DNA of 64,000 nucleotides from Sipunculus nudus (taxonomy: Eukaryota; Annelida; Sipuncula; Golfingiida; Sipunculidae): assembly GCA_026874595.1 (NCBI GenBank), contig CM049313.1:18659508-18723507 (forward strand), in the 5' to 3' direction. Position 1 is the stretch's first letter, and each line of letters opens with the position of its first letter. Shown in pieces: positions 26,555-38,869 of the stretch. The position numbers and the translations under genes are program-made. The notes beneath the pieces are model-generated. The model saw only the letters and a program-made list of their open reading frames with translations, was not told the DNA's origin and did no database searches.

Positions 26555-26710
26555 AGGGCCTGACGAGGGGTATAACTCTCGGCTGTCTCCGCTGGCGACC
26601 CGGGTTCGATCCCCGGCGTGGCTATGAGAGTGGGTTGTAGTTGCCTGTCCAAGACCGGTGGTTTTCTCAAGGTTCTCTGGTTTTCTCCACTTATACAGTC
26701 TACCAAACCC
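26555..26710 (+). mobile_element. tRNA-derived SINE remnant
   Basis: Contains a full B box in T-arm context (cccgggttcgatccccgg, 26599-26616), followed by a body phrase gagtgggttgtagttgcctg, then tccaagaccggtggttttctc and ttctctggttttctcc. The last part resembles the ctccgggtactccggtttcctcc central domain known from several animal SINEs (from memory). An A box is not convincing, so the 5' end may be lost. Confidence 0.6.
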
Positions 26711-26719
26711 TATAATCTG

Positions 26720-27540
26720 AGCCATGGAGTGTGCCGCGATTAGTAATAATAACGATACGTAAAATCAATGTAAAATGAATAAATTAATTTTATTTTTCAA
26801 CATAGCAGACCGCTGATACTATAGGTGGTGCTATGTTGTTTTTCGTCTTTCACGAATAGAATTTGGTGCCAAAACGCGTTTTGTATCTCGGAGTAACCCC
26901 AAGACAAAACCCGCACTAGTCACCTGCCATGGCGGGTTACGACATTTGTAATTATCTGAAGGCCATTTTCGTTTACAGATCACGACAGCACAAACCAAAT
27001 CAGCATGGCAAATCCCGCCGTGTCGAATCAAGCTTAACAGATCAATACAACTCATCCATATATAAAGCAGCATGCCTCATAATAACTACAACCTTTCAAA
27101 CATTTGTATGAATTGGTAAAATTGCAATGATTTAGGAAACGAAAGACTAAATATAAAGTCATGTAACAACAGCTGGATGGAGATTAATTTCTGTAAAATG
27201 ATGGGTTTCCCTTTTAACTTACCTCTTATATCAATAATTCAATTCATTTGGCATCCAGCGGATATAACCCATCTTTTAGGTCACGCATCCGGGGACCGTA
27301 AATTAATGGAAAAAATAAACTGATATTTTTCTAATATCCTTTGGGAATGGTATTCAAATCCTGACCGACACGCGCACATAGATCTATAATGTTAGATACT
27401 TGGTTCGTTACAACTTTTATGGAACATTTGGGTAATAAGCGTGGCATCTACATCAAGCAATCATTCATTATTAAATGTGGGATGAGGCAGCCACTAACGC
27501 AATATTACCTTGGTTGTTAGTCGGGTAAAGGGGGCCTCTC
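26720..27540. other. No gene seen
   Basis: The 80-codon minus frame and 60-codon plus frame at 26831-27111 overlap in opposite directions and show no domain. Confidence 0.45.
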
Positions 27541-27554
27541 AACCAGTCTAAGCA

Positions 27555-27790
27555 CGTCTACCCAGTAATGCCCCCTGGCGGACTACAGCATTTAGTCAAG
27601 TCCGCTAATAGGACACAACCGCGGAAGCGTGCTGAGGATACCAGATATAGTTTATTGCATATCCTGTTTTATGGCTTCATTACATCACTCCGTCCGCTGT
27701 CTCCGCCGAGGTTAATGCTCGGGTAAATGCCCAGATTTAGGACAGCTGAAGTAAATTGGGATGGAGAACGGCACATGGGGCTGCAGGAAC
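27555..27790 (+). repeat. Flanking block of the 63-bp array, copy 1
   Basis: Begins cccagtaatgccccctggcg and continues through gtccgctaataggacacaac, cggaagcgtgc, atatcctgttttatggcttc and gctcgggtaaatgcccag to gagaacggcac. It is repeated with about 90 percent identity by eye at 29768-29995, and its tail again near 30555-30620. Confidence 0.88.
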
Positions 27791-29035
27791 AGGCCTTTTC
27801 TTGTTCATTTCTGCTACAGAGCAAATCTGGTTCATGGTTTTACTCGCGGATCAAGCTTTCTCTTGGTCATGTCTGCTACAGAGCAAATCTGGTTCCATGG
27901 TTTAACCCGGGGATCAAGCTTTCTCTTGGTCATGTCTGCTACAGAGCAAATCTGATTCCATGGTTTAACCCGGGGATCAAACTTTCTCTTGGTCTTGTCC
28001 GCTACATAGCAAATCTGACTCATGATTTTACCCGGGGAACAAGTATTTTTTTGGTCATGTCCGCTACAAAGCAAATCTGTCTCATGGTTTTACCCGCGGA
28101 TCAAACTTTCTCTTGGTCTTGTCCGCTACATAGCAAATCTGGTTCCATGGTTTTACCAAGGGATCAAGCTTTCTCTTGGTCATTTCAGCTACATAGCAAA
28201 TCTGGTTCTATGGTTTTACCTGCGGATCAAGCTTTCTCTTGGTCTTGTCTGCTACAAAGCAAATCTGTCTTATGGTTTTACCCGCGGATCAAACTTTCTC
28301 TTGGTCTTGTCCGCTACATAGCAAATCTGGTTCCATGGTTTTACCAAGGGATCAAGCTTTCTCTTGGTCATTTCAGCTACATAGCAAATCTGGTTCTATG
28401 GTTTTACCTGCGGATCAAGCTTTCTCTTGGTCTTGTCTGCTACATAGCAAATCTGGTTTCATGGTTTACCCGCGGATCAAACTTTCTCATGGTCTTGTCC
28501 GCTACATAGCATATCTGGTTCCATGGTTTTACCAAGGGATCAAGCTTTCTCTTGGTCTTGTCCGCTACATAGCAAATCTGGCTCATGGTTTTACCCGCGG
28601 ATCAAACTTTCTCTTGGTCTTGTCCGCTACATAGCAAATCTGGTTCCATGGTTTTACCAAGGGATCAAGCTTTCTCTTGGTCTTTTCAGCTACATAGCAA
28701 ATCTGGTTCTATGCTTTTACCTGCGGATCAAGCTTTCTCTTGGTCATGTCTGCTACATAGCAAATCTGGTTTCATGGTTTACCCGCGGATCAAGCTTTCT
28801 CTTGGTCATGTCTGCTACATAACAAATCTGATTCCATGGTTTTACCCGGGGATCAAGAGCTTTCTCTTGGTCATGTCTACTACATAGTAAATCTGGTTCC
28901 CACGTTTTACCTAGGGATCAAGCTTTCTCTTGGTCATTTCAGCTACATAGGAAATCTGGTTCTATGGTTATACCCGGGGATCAAGCTTTCTTTTGTTCAT
29001 GTCTGATACAGAGTCGGCCTGGTCAAGTAGTAAAT
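27790..29035 (+). repeat. 63-bp minisatellite, homogeneous core, about 20 copies
   Basis: The unit is about 62-63 bp: tttctcttggtcatgtctgc, tacatagcaaatctggttcc, atggttttacccgcggatca, agc. Variants alternate in the segment after gtttta (cccgcggatc, ccaagggatc, cctgcggatc) in a repeating order, showing three- to four-unit higher-order structure (for example 28086-28270 repeats at 28270-28450). The 260-codon frame at 27727-28509 exists because the unit is near a multiple of three. It is not supported as a protein. Confidence 0.95.
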
Positions 29036-29767
29036 CATGAGGTTAACATACTTTAAGCCATGTCTGACACTGATAGTAAATCTGTATCCATTGATTTAAC
29101 CGGTGATAAAGCTTTCTTTTGTTCATATCTGATACATATTCTGATTTCTGAGTTTGCCGGAAGATAAAGACATATTTTGCTATGTCTTGTACATAGGGAT
29201 TTTGATTCTGTTGTTTGACTTTGTTCAAGTTTTTTTGTCCATGTTTTGTTCAGAGTCACTCTTAACCCGTGGTAATCCGGAGGATAAAGCTTTTTTGGCC
29301 ATGTCGGGTACATAATTACTCGGCTTCCATGATTTTGCCGGATAATAAAGATCTCCTTCTTTTGTCAAGTCTGGTACATAGTAATAGTCACTTTGAATCC
29401 TTGTTTCGTTTGGGGAGCAAGCCTTCTTTAGTTCATGTCTTGTACATAGTCACTCTGAATTCCTGGTTACCCAGATGATAAACCTTTCTTTTGAGCATTT
29501 CTGGTAAATAGTAATTCTATTGTTGTTCTCTCTGTTGTTTTACACATGGGCCAAGCATTCTCTTGCCATGTATGGTACATAATAATTATGATTCCGTCGT
29601 TGCCCCTTCGGAGCAAACTTTCATCTGTTCATGTATGGCACTCTCATTCTGTAATATCCCGGTAGACAACGAATTCTTTTGATTGTTCTTGGTACAGAGT
29701 TCATATGTTTTTGTAGTTACACATGGTGAAGGATATCTATGTTATGTCTGGTACATGGCAATTCTGA
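29036..29767 (+). repeat. Diverged part of the 63-bp minisatellite
   Basis: Degenerate units keep the gtctggtacatag and gataaagctttcttt phrases at roughly 60-bp spacing but with many substitutions and indels, as expected for old array edges. Confidence 0.8.
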
Positions 29768-29995
29768 TTACCCTGTAATGCCCCCTCGCGGACTTTAACA
29801 TTTAGCCAAAGTCCGCTAATAGGACACAATCGCGGAAGCGTGCATAGGATACCAGATATGGTTTATTGCATATCCTGTTTTATGGCTTCATTACATCACC
29901 TCGTCCGCTGTCTCCGCCGAAGTTAATGCTCGGGTAAATGCCCAGATTTAGGACAACTCAAGTAAACTTGGATGGACAGTCATGTGTCTAGAGGA
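29768..29995 (+). repeat. Flanking block of the 63-bp array, copy 2
   Basis: Collinear with 27555-27790, sharing gcggaagcgtgc, ggataccagatat, tttattgcatatcctg and gttaatgctcgggtaaatgc. The offset is about 2.2 kb, so block plus array form a higher-order unit of that size. Confidence 0.88.
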
Positions 29996-30690
29996 ACAGA
30001 ATTTCTCTTGGTCATATCTGCTACATTTCAAACCATGTCGCATGGTTTTACCAGCGGATAAGATTTACTTTTGTCCATACCTGACACAGTTTCCGATTAT
30101 TATTTTTTTTTTTTTTTTGAAGATAAATCTTCTTTTTGCCATGTCCTGTTTATTAATTCTGATTCTGCCGTTTTTTTATGGTGGGGGAAAGGTTTCTCTT
30201 CGTCATGTCTGGTACATAGCTAATCTGTTTCCATGGTTTTAGCTCGGATCAAGCTTTCTTTCGTTCATGTCTGATACATAGTATTTTTGCTTTCCGGGTT
30301 AACCGAATGATAAAGCGTATTTTGGTCATGTCTTGTACATAGGGATTTTGATTCTGCAGGGGTTTTTTTTCATGATAAAGCTTTCTTTTGTTCATATCTG
30401 GTACATGATAATTCTGAATGTGTAGTTTTAGTATGGGATCAAGTGTTCTTTTGGTCATGTCTGGCTAATAGGTATATTGGTTCTGTAGTTAAAACTAGGG
30501 ATAAAGGTTTCTCTTGTTTATGTCTGGTACACTATGTTTCACCGGGTGATAAAGGGGCAGATTAGGACAGGTCCACTAAAACAGGATGGAGAACGGCACA
30601 TCGGGTTGGATGAACAGGCTTTGTTTTCGTCATGTCTGGTGCGGAGTCACTTTGATTCATTGATTATACCCGAAGTGTGACGTAGAATTA
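29996..30690 (+). repeat. Second diverged 63-bp array segment
   Basis: Units with gtcatgtctggtacata and gataaagctttctttt continue to about 30550. A partial third copy of the flanking block follows (gcagattaggacaggtcc ... ggagaacggcacat). Confidence 0.8.
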
Positions 30691-30791
30691 CTCTTATTCC
30701 GAAGTTTACCCGCTATGTCCTGCTGAATTTCGTAAGGGAAGCTTCACATCTACGCCAAACTGTAATTCTTAACAAATCAATTTTGCCAGCT

Positions 30792-30793
<2 letters not shown>

Positions 30794-30855
<62 letters not shown>
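30794..30855. repeat. (AT)n microsatellite
   Basis: About 30 AT units. Confidence 0.96.
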
Positions 30856-30856
<1 letters not shown>

Positions 30857-31137
30857 AGTGGTGTGCCAATTTTTCTATTGTATTGATGATTGATAATTTT
30901 TTCATATGATCGATCAAACCGATTGCATCATAAAGTTTATGTATGCACATCCAAGGAAATCATATTATCCTAATGAAATATTCTTATTCTGTAAGAGATA
31001 TAAAACAGCGAACAGCATAAAAACATCAGTCGTTATCTTTTAATCATCGAACACGATTAAACAAACGAAACCTACCACTAATACATATATTTAAATTAAA
31101 ATTATATATATACATATATGGAAATGGTATACACAGA

Positions 31138-31222
31138 AACATCAGTTCACTGCCGGTATGAATCGAACCCACGATTTTCCGATTTCTGGTCGGCTGCTGG
31201 CTAATGGCTTAAGATGGTGTGC
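31138..31222 (-). mobile_element. tRNA-derived SINE head
   Basis: On the minus strand an A-box-like tagccagcag is followed by an anticodon-arm-like ccga/ccagaaa/tcgg hairpin and a B box gggttcgattc (31159-31170). The spacing is slightly shorter than in a true tRNA, and the flanks do not form an acceptor stem. An (AT)n run abuts the 5' side. Confidence 0.6.
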
Positions 31223-31223
31223 G

Positions 31224-31290
<67 letters not shown>
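31224..31290. repeat. (TA)n microsatellite
   Basis: About 33 units with one interrupting tg, directly upstream (minus-strand sense) of the SINE-like head. Confidence 0.96.
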
Positions 31291-31293
<3 letters not shown>

Positions 31294-31819
31294 GAACATG
31301 AAGGCCTTTCCGTATTAATTTGCACGATCTATGCGCCACACGTTTATATTATCGTGATGATGAATAAAGCCCTTATATAGAAGCAGCTGTTTTTTCCGAT
31401 GCGGGATGTTCAGCAGAGTGTCAGCCTGTTACTGTTAGACATGGGAACAGTTGCTCGAGGCGTGGATGGGAATACGTTTTTACCGGATTTCTATGTATGT
31501 ATCTTTCCATTTTTGCAGCAATCAGTCAAAGTTTGGAGACACTTTTGAGCTCAGCAAAGGCACTTCCACGTGAGAATCAATACTCGGTGCAGTTAATGAA
31601 GACAGTAGTCTGACTTAATGTCCCGTTTACAACAGAGAGGCTTCCAGGAGACCGGGCCAAACAAAACACACCCCGAGCTTCATCAAGATGTATTGCCTTT
31701 TGATAGTGCCCTGTTGTCGTTAAGAAGAAGAAACCGGTTCATGTTGACCGAGAGTTCGGTGATTATTAACTCTCACTGGTTCTCATACAAGGCCGAGCTA
31801 GAGACGCTGGCTGACTGAC

Positions 31820-31857
31820 GCCGGCACTAGGTCCCAGCCGGCACTAGGTCCCAGGGT
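31820..31857 (+). repeat. Exact 18-bp tandem duplication
   Basis: The phrase gccggcactaggtcccag is present twice in direct succession. No gene was seen around it (31291-32120). Confidence 0.8.
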
Positions 31858-32124
31858 TGCAGTCTCGCCATAGTGCTGCATTTTACACTTCATATCTCAC
31901 ACACGTACAGTCAAATAGCAGATTTCTTATCGATATATGTGTGTGAAACTTTCAACGGATAGTTTTGTAGGCTGTGCATATTAAAGTAGAGCGTCGTTTA
32001 TCCGAACAGCTGTTCCGATACGCGATCGTTCGGATTAATGATTTTGCGTGAGATACATCTTTTTTAAATTACTTGAATTTGGGATATATGCTGTTGGAAT
32101 ATATACTAGTGCTTAATTTGTGAT

Positions 32125-34260
32125 ATTTAAGAATGATCAATCTAGCTGTCAAAATACATCGGTACTGGTTGTAATGCTATGATCCATCCAGCTGTCACAA
32201 CATGTTTGCATTCATGGTAATGTCATTATCTATCCAGCTCTCACCACATGTTTGCATTTATGGTAATACCATGATCCATCTAGCTGTCACAACATGTTTG
32301 TATTAATGGTGATACCATGATCCATCCAGCTGTCACAAAACACTTGTATTTACGGTAATGCCATGATCTATCCAGCTCTCACAACATGTTTTTATGCATG
32401 GCAATGCTATGATCTATCCAGCTGTCACAACATGTTTGTATTCATGGTGATATCATGATCTATCCAGCTGTCTCAAAAGGTTTTTATGCATGGCAATGCT
32501 ATCATCTATCCAGCTGTCACAACATGTTTGTATTCATGGTAATGTCATGATCTATCCAGCTCTCACAACATGTTTGTATATCATGGTAATCCACGGTCTA
32601 TCCAACTGTCTGAACACGCTTGTTTTTACGGTAATGTCATAATCTATCCAGCAATTACAAAATGTTTTTATTCATGGTAATGCCATGATCCAACCAGCTC
32701 TCACAACATGTTTTATATTCATGGTAATGTCATGATCCATCCAGCTGTCACAACATGTTTTATATTCATGGTAATGTCATGATCCATCCAGCTGTCACAA
32801 CATGTTTTATATTCATGGTAATGTCATGATCCAACCAGCTGTCACAACATGTTTTATATTCATGGTAATGTCTTGATCTATCCAGCTGTCACAACATGTT
32901 TTATATTCATGGAAATATCATGATCCATCCAGCTGTAACAACATGTTTTAAATTCATGGTAATGTCATAATCCATCCAGCTGTCACAACATGTTTTATAT
33001 TCATGGTAATGTCATAATCCATCCAGCTGTCACAACATGTTTTATATTCATGGTAATGTCATGATCCATCCAGCTGTCACAACATGTTTTATATTCATGG
33101 TAATGTCATGATCCATCCAGCTGTCACAACATGTTTTATATTCATGGTAATGTCATGATCAATCCAGCTGTCACAACATGTTTTATATTCATGGTAATGT
33201 CATGATCCATCCAGCTGTCACAACATGTTTTATATTCATGGTAATGTCATGATCCATCCAGCTGTCACAACATGTTTTATATTCATGGTAATGTCATGAT
33301 CCATCCAGCTGTCACAACATGTTTTATATTGATGGTAATGTCCTGATCCATCCAGCTGTCACAACATGTTTTATATTCATGGTAATGTCTTGATCCATCC
33401 AGCTGTCACAACATGTTTTATATTCATGGTAATGTCATGATCCATCCAGCTGTCACAACTTGTTTTATATTCATGGTAATGTCATGATCCATCCAGCTGT
33501 CACAACATGTTTTATATTCATGGAAATGTCATGATCCATTCAGCTGTCACAACATGTTTTATATTTATGGTAATGTCTTGATCCATCCAGCTGTCACAAC
33601 ATGTTTGTATTCATGGTAACGTCATGATCCATCCAGCTGTCACAACATGTTTTTATGCATGGCAATGCTATGATCTATCCAGCTGTCACAACATGTTTGT
33701 ATTCATGGTAATGTCATGATCTATCCAGCTCTCACAACATGTTTGTATATCATGGTAATCCACGGTCTATCCAACTGTCTGAACACGCTTGTTTTTACGG
33801 TAATGTCATGATCTATCCAGCAATTACAAAATGTTTTTATTCATGGTAATGTCATGATCCATCCAGCTCTCACAACATGTTTTATATTCATGGTAATGTC
33901 ATGATCCATCCAGCTGTCACAACATGTTTTATATTCTTGGTAATGTCATGATCCATCCAGCTGTCACAACATGTTTTATATTCATGGTAATGTCATGATC
34001 AATCCAGCTGTCACAACATGTTTTATATTCATGGTAATGTCATGATCCATCCAGCTGTCACAATATGTTTTATATTTATGGTAATGTCATGATCCATCCA
34101 GCTGTCACAACATGTTTTATATTCATGGTAATGTCACAATCCATCCAGCTGTCACAACATGTTTTATATTCATGGTAATGTCATGATCCATCCAGCTGTC
34201 ACAACATGTTTTTATTAATGGTAATGTCATGATCCATCCAGCTGTCACAGCACACCAACA
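32125..34260 (+). repeat. 47-bp minisatellite, about 45 copies
   Basis: The core unit is catgatccatccagctgtca, caacatgttttatattcatg, gtaatgt. The centre of each half is highly uniform, with diverged units at both ends. A marked irregular segment (tttttatgcatggcaatgct through ggtctatccaactgtctg and cagcaattacaaaatg) occurs at 32481 and again at 33650, so the array contains a 1169-bp duplicated higher-order block. Each unit carries one CAGCTG hexamer. There are no unique spacers. Confidence 0.96.
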
Positions 34261-35370
34261 TTTTATTGTAATGTCATTTACCTTTTTATTACAATGTCAC
34301 CATTCAAACATATTCCTGGAAATATCGTGATACATCCATTTTTTGGGGGATGAACACATCCGTATCCGTGGTAATAACATGATGAAACAACATGTCACAA
34401 ACGATTCAGGTAATACCTTTATCCAGCTATTACTTTGATTTTATCTTAAATTGAAACTGGGCTATGCGTTTTATGATGAAATGGCTTATGACTGAAATTA
34501 AGATAATCCTGATGGAACGGATCGGCTTAAACGGTCTTAACTCGGTCTTTTCATGAATAATGGATCTGATATTTAACGTTTTCTTAGTGACATTTTCTTT
34601 TAAAAAGTTAGTTGTACTCCCCTTTCGCCCGTGAAAAGGATGTCCCGGTTTTCATGTTAATGTATTTTATGACCATTACTCGTGATTTCTAATATCCAGT
34701 ATTTACAACGTTGGCTGCAGAAAATACACTAACTTAAATGGTTTGCCCATGACGTTATTCTTATCTCACTTTTTTTCAGCCAATTAGCTCTTGCCGCTGT
34801 TTTCATTTATCTTTTTCATGTCTCGTTAGAAAGAAAATTGGCTTATAAACAAGACTTTCTTTTGCAAGATTCTATTACAGGCGACAGGCAAACATTATTA
34901 CTTGTCCAAATGAAACAACAGTCAAAGCCGTTTTAGTTCAGGAAATGATTTTTAAGGCTAATGACAATCAAAGAAAGCGTAAATGTTTTGTCAGGTGTTC
35001 GAAAATGGGTGCCGAGCGATATTGGCGGGCTTCCAGACAGATCTGATCAGATTTGACATTAGTCACGTGGTATACACATTAAAAGAGTAGCCGAGACTCG
35101 ACGTTCACGGGTAATAAAGACAAATCATATGGCTGACTCCATCACTTATCTACCAACAATAATAACAGCGTGGAATAGGATTTCACCCAAAGGCCATCGT
35201 TACATCAAAACAGTTGTTAGGGAATAAACGGCCAAATGTAGAGCTAATATGATTGTTTTAGGCCTAATAATGCAGAGTTACATAGACTTGTTTGGTCTGG
35301 CTCCCGCGAGGCTTTGCCTTTTGATACAGCTATCAAAATGGTCTAGGACTGCGGATGCTATCAGATCAGG
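34261..35370. other. No gene seen
   Basis: AT-rich unique DNA after the array. The 64-codon frame at 35249-35443 ends in the TC-rich run and is unsupported. Confidence 0.45.
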
Positions 35371-35382
35371 TAACATACCATA

Positions 35383-35388
35383 TCTCTA

Positions 35389-35420
<32 letters not shown>
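35383..35420. repeat. (TC)n run
   Basis: An interrupted TC microsatellite (tctctctctctctctttctc). Confidence 0.85.
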
Positions 35421-35563
35421 CAAAATACTCTCTTCCCAATTAATGCTATTTGGTTATTTTGAAATAATAAAGACTACATAGATTTTGGAATTCGATTATT
35501 TAATGACCTACAGTTAAAAAAACTTCGACATCAATAAATCGACCTCGACATTTTATCATCATA

Positions 35564-35569
35564 TATATT

Positions 35570-35600
<31 letters not shown>

Positions 35601-35640
35601 TTATTATTATTTTTTTTTATTATTATTATCATTATTATTT
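35564..35640. repeat. (AAT)n / (ATT)n self-complementary run
   Basis: taataataat on the left pairs with attattatta on the right around a poly-T core, forming a long AT hairpin. Confidence 0.85.
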
Positions 35641-35867
35641 AACGGTGTAAAATGAATATCCTTGGAGGAAACAAATTTTTGCAAACAGAAACCACGAATA
35701 AATCATTTGATATTATAAATCAATCTAATTTAGTTTTCACCCTATTATCCTCTTATTTTTTGTTTTTTTCATATATTTAATGCGTTATTTATATACACTT
35801 CACTGATACTAATCAGAATATAGAAATGATTTTATTAGAAAATGCTCCATGTGTAAGCTTAATTCAG

Positions 35868-35900
35868 CCTCCGCCGGTATGGCATGGAGCGGAGGCTTTT
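35868..35900. repeat. Short inverted repeat agcctccg/cggaggct
   Basis: Eight-base perfect arms around cggtatggcatggag. The left word is shared with the 5' part of the dispersed repeat at 22053, so it could be a scrap of that family. Confidence 0.45.
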
Positions 35901-35909
35901 AGGGGTTGA

Positions 35910-38797
35910 TGACCACACTTCTATATTGATATTTGGGTCAACATTTTTGGAGGAAGGGTTTTGTCTGGTTTACCGAATGTAAAACACCAGTGACGGGATT
36001 TTTTAGACGGCTATTAGTCTCAGGGAACAGTTCAACCTCCACGGGGAAAGATGTATTGGAGCAAATGACATTTATACTTAATAAATCTTCTGTGGGGAGA
36101 CCGGTGACATATATGCATCGGATATTTATTTTGACCTTGGCCTAATTTTAAAGGTCGGGACCCCGGGGGGGGCTTCTTACGATCGATGCACGGATGCAGA
36201 CCACCAGTTTTAATATCTGTTTCTGAAGGAAGGGAGGAGGCGACTTAATAGGGAAAAGAGCAGGTATTTTTTGGGAGGAATTGTTTGTTCTGGGTTCTAC
36301 CGTCCTTTATGGTATTTGCTTTGGTTCATTTACAGTTTCTTGTTTGGGGTAAACGCCACGTTACGATGAGCAGCGTGTATTGTTCTAAATTTCTATAAGT
36401 GTCCCTCGTGGGCCCTTTGTCAGAAACCTCCCTGATTAGTGACACAAGTGAGCACCAATTGTCACCGGGCGGTCCGGGAGCATGAGACACCGCGGCCAGG
36501 GAACAGCTCCATACATTATACCCGTGAGGACACATTATAAGATAATCAGCCTTTTGTGAGCGTTAACAACAGGTTACGAGCCGATCCATCCCGGGATCTC
36601 GTCACATGGATCCATGTTATACCTGGTAATTGTATGTCCTCAATAGATGTCTGACATAGCCTGCACTCAAAAGTTCTGGTATTAATAGCGGAATCTTCAA
36701 CATTCATAACAGAATCAATGGTGTCACAGACGTACCACTACACTATTGTCTTGCTGGTCAATGTCGTCACAACAAAACGAAAATATTATGTAGCTCTGCG
36801 GGAAAAATGTCGACAAATGGTGGGATACATTAGACATCTTTTATATGTGCCCTTCTGCTGCTTTTGTTTGCCACCTCCTGAATTTAATCTTTACAATGAT
36901 AGTTTTAGGTTGTCACGAAGGTACAGAGGACTAATTTTGGTAACATCGCGACCTGGTTTGTGTAGAGTTTGATGGAATCTTCTAATTCCAGGTCTAAAAA
37001 AGTCAAGTTAACTTTTCTCCGGCATGCTGCTATAAATCATAACAAACAAGACTAGTTTATCCATAGAAAATTTCAAAAGTTATAAAAAGAATTCATACAT
37101 TGTTGCCATAGTGTATTCTCCTAAAATATAACACAATAGTAACAAATTACAAACTCTGGCTGTATATTGTTATTTATGTCATATTAATTACTCATTGTAC
37201 AATGAGTTTATGTCAGTAATCACTTCGTGTTACCTCCTGTGACAGCTGTACCCATGAAAATATCATGGGTAAAATAATATATAATCATAAATTAATTTAT
37301 TTAACAAAGATCAGTTTTAAACAAGGCTTTGAAGAGATGATCAGAGATTGTCTGTACAAAGCTTACTGACACTGACAGAGGATATTCACTGTTTCTTATT
37401 GTGATTATCTTTGATTCCGACCCAGAAGTCCAAATAGACAAGTAACCGTACTCCTTTAGAGATAAAGGCGTATAAATGCTTTATTAGTGAACACTGCAGG
37501 AAACGCGCACGGCATAAAATTGATCTGGTGCAGAACTTTCCAGAATGAAAGAGGGCCCTCTCATAAATGGCCGGGTGTATACGTACAGTTTATTACATAG
37601 CGTAAAAGACTTGTATGATGTAATAACTGAAAAGAAATTACTCTCCCGGTCACAAAACAATGCTGACTGACAGTGTCAGGCAAGGTTTGTTCACTGAGCC
37701 CATTATTACCTAGTTTATGTGAGGGGAATAAACTCGGACATGTTGAGCAGATAATCTTATCCGGTACACGGTTTACGGTACAGACAGGCCAAGAAGATTT
37801 TTTTTTTATAATGAGGCCGGATACTTTGATATAGAGTCAATTCAGATCCAGAGGTTGATGCTGTAGTTTTAATATAAATAACTAAAGACATAAGGTCTGT
37901 TAATGATAGTGGCCGCTTGCCACAATGCCAAAACAGACAGGAGACTTTGACGGTGCATCAAACAGACCTGTACTATGTCATCTTTTCTTTCTTTAATACA
38001 GTGGGCACATAATCATTTGGCAACTTACGGCGCCAAGTAAATCCCGGTGGGAGCTACAAGAAGAAACAAAACTAACGAAACATTGTTAGCAACATATGAA
38101 AAAGGTAATGGAAACGGATATTTGTGGGACCGCGGCTATTATTGCTTCCAATAACACCCATTCTATTGATTATTCTGAGGCCTGTGTGGTATTTTCAGCA
38201 GCAACCTTGAGTCATTTGCAACCGCCATGTCCGGTGACCTGAAGGGGAGTTTCGGGCTTCCAAGTCACCTTCACTGTGCTCGGGTCATTCTCCTTCCAAT
38301 CATATCGATCGGATAAAAAATATATTTCCCCGCACCGACAACACACGTAAAGTCACTGTCATCAGTTTTCATAATCTATATTGTAGACAACGTTTATGTA
38401 GCAATGACTTTGCATCCTATAAATGGTTATATAAGCGGTCAGCATAATAAAACCGCTAATGTAATGACAAAATAGTCGTCCGTTCATTATGTTCCGTTTT
38501 TTTTCCTGCACTAGCACACCCACTGGCAATTATATAACCAAATTGTAGGAAAGATAAATCTTTCTCAAATATTATCATTTCTCGTTCCAACATAGGTTGG
38601 TTCTAGCAATCATCTGTAACATTTTATCTTTTGACATTAGCAGTAAAATATATGGCCGGTCTGACACTTAATGAAATATTGAATCAAAACGTCTTAAGCT
38701 TGTAATTACGATTATCTGGTAAATGTCACCTGATGCGGCAAAATGACATCTTGCATTGAAGATGGTGTTGAAGATACAAATAGCGTACCACTCTATA

Positions 38798-38800
<3 letters not shown>
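35910..38800. other. No gene seen
   Basis: Frames of 69-84 codons without domains. A 9-bp perfect inverted repeat, tacccatga/tcatgggta, lies at 37249-37271. Confidence 0.45.

Positions 38801-38801
<1 letters not shown>

Positions 38802-38851
<50 letters not shown>
38802..38851. repeat. (AT)n microsatellite
   Basis: About 24 AT units followed by taataataataa. Confidence 0.95.
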
Positions 38852-38856
<5 letters not shown>

Positions 38857-38869
38857 AATAATAACTTTA

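Noticed and set aside
27727-28509. 260-codon open frame with a repeating 21-residue pattern
   Set aside because: The frame exists because the tandem unit is about 63 bp. Open frames also exist in other phases and on the minus strand over the same DNA, and no start context, domain or splice support is present.
32125-34260. CRISPR-like array
   Set aside because: Direct repeats are contiguous with no unique spacers, no leader and no cas genes, and the context is eukaryotic.
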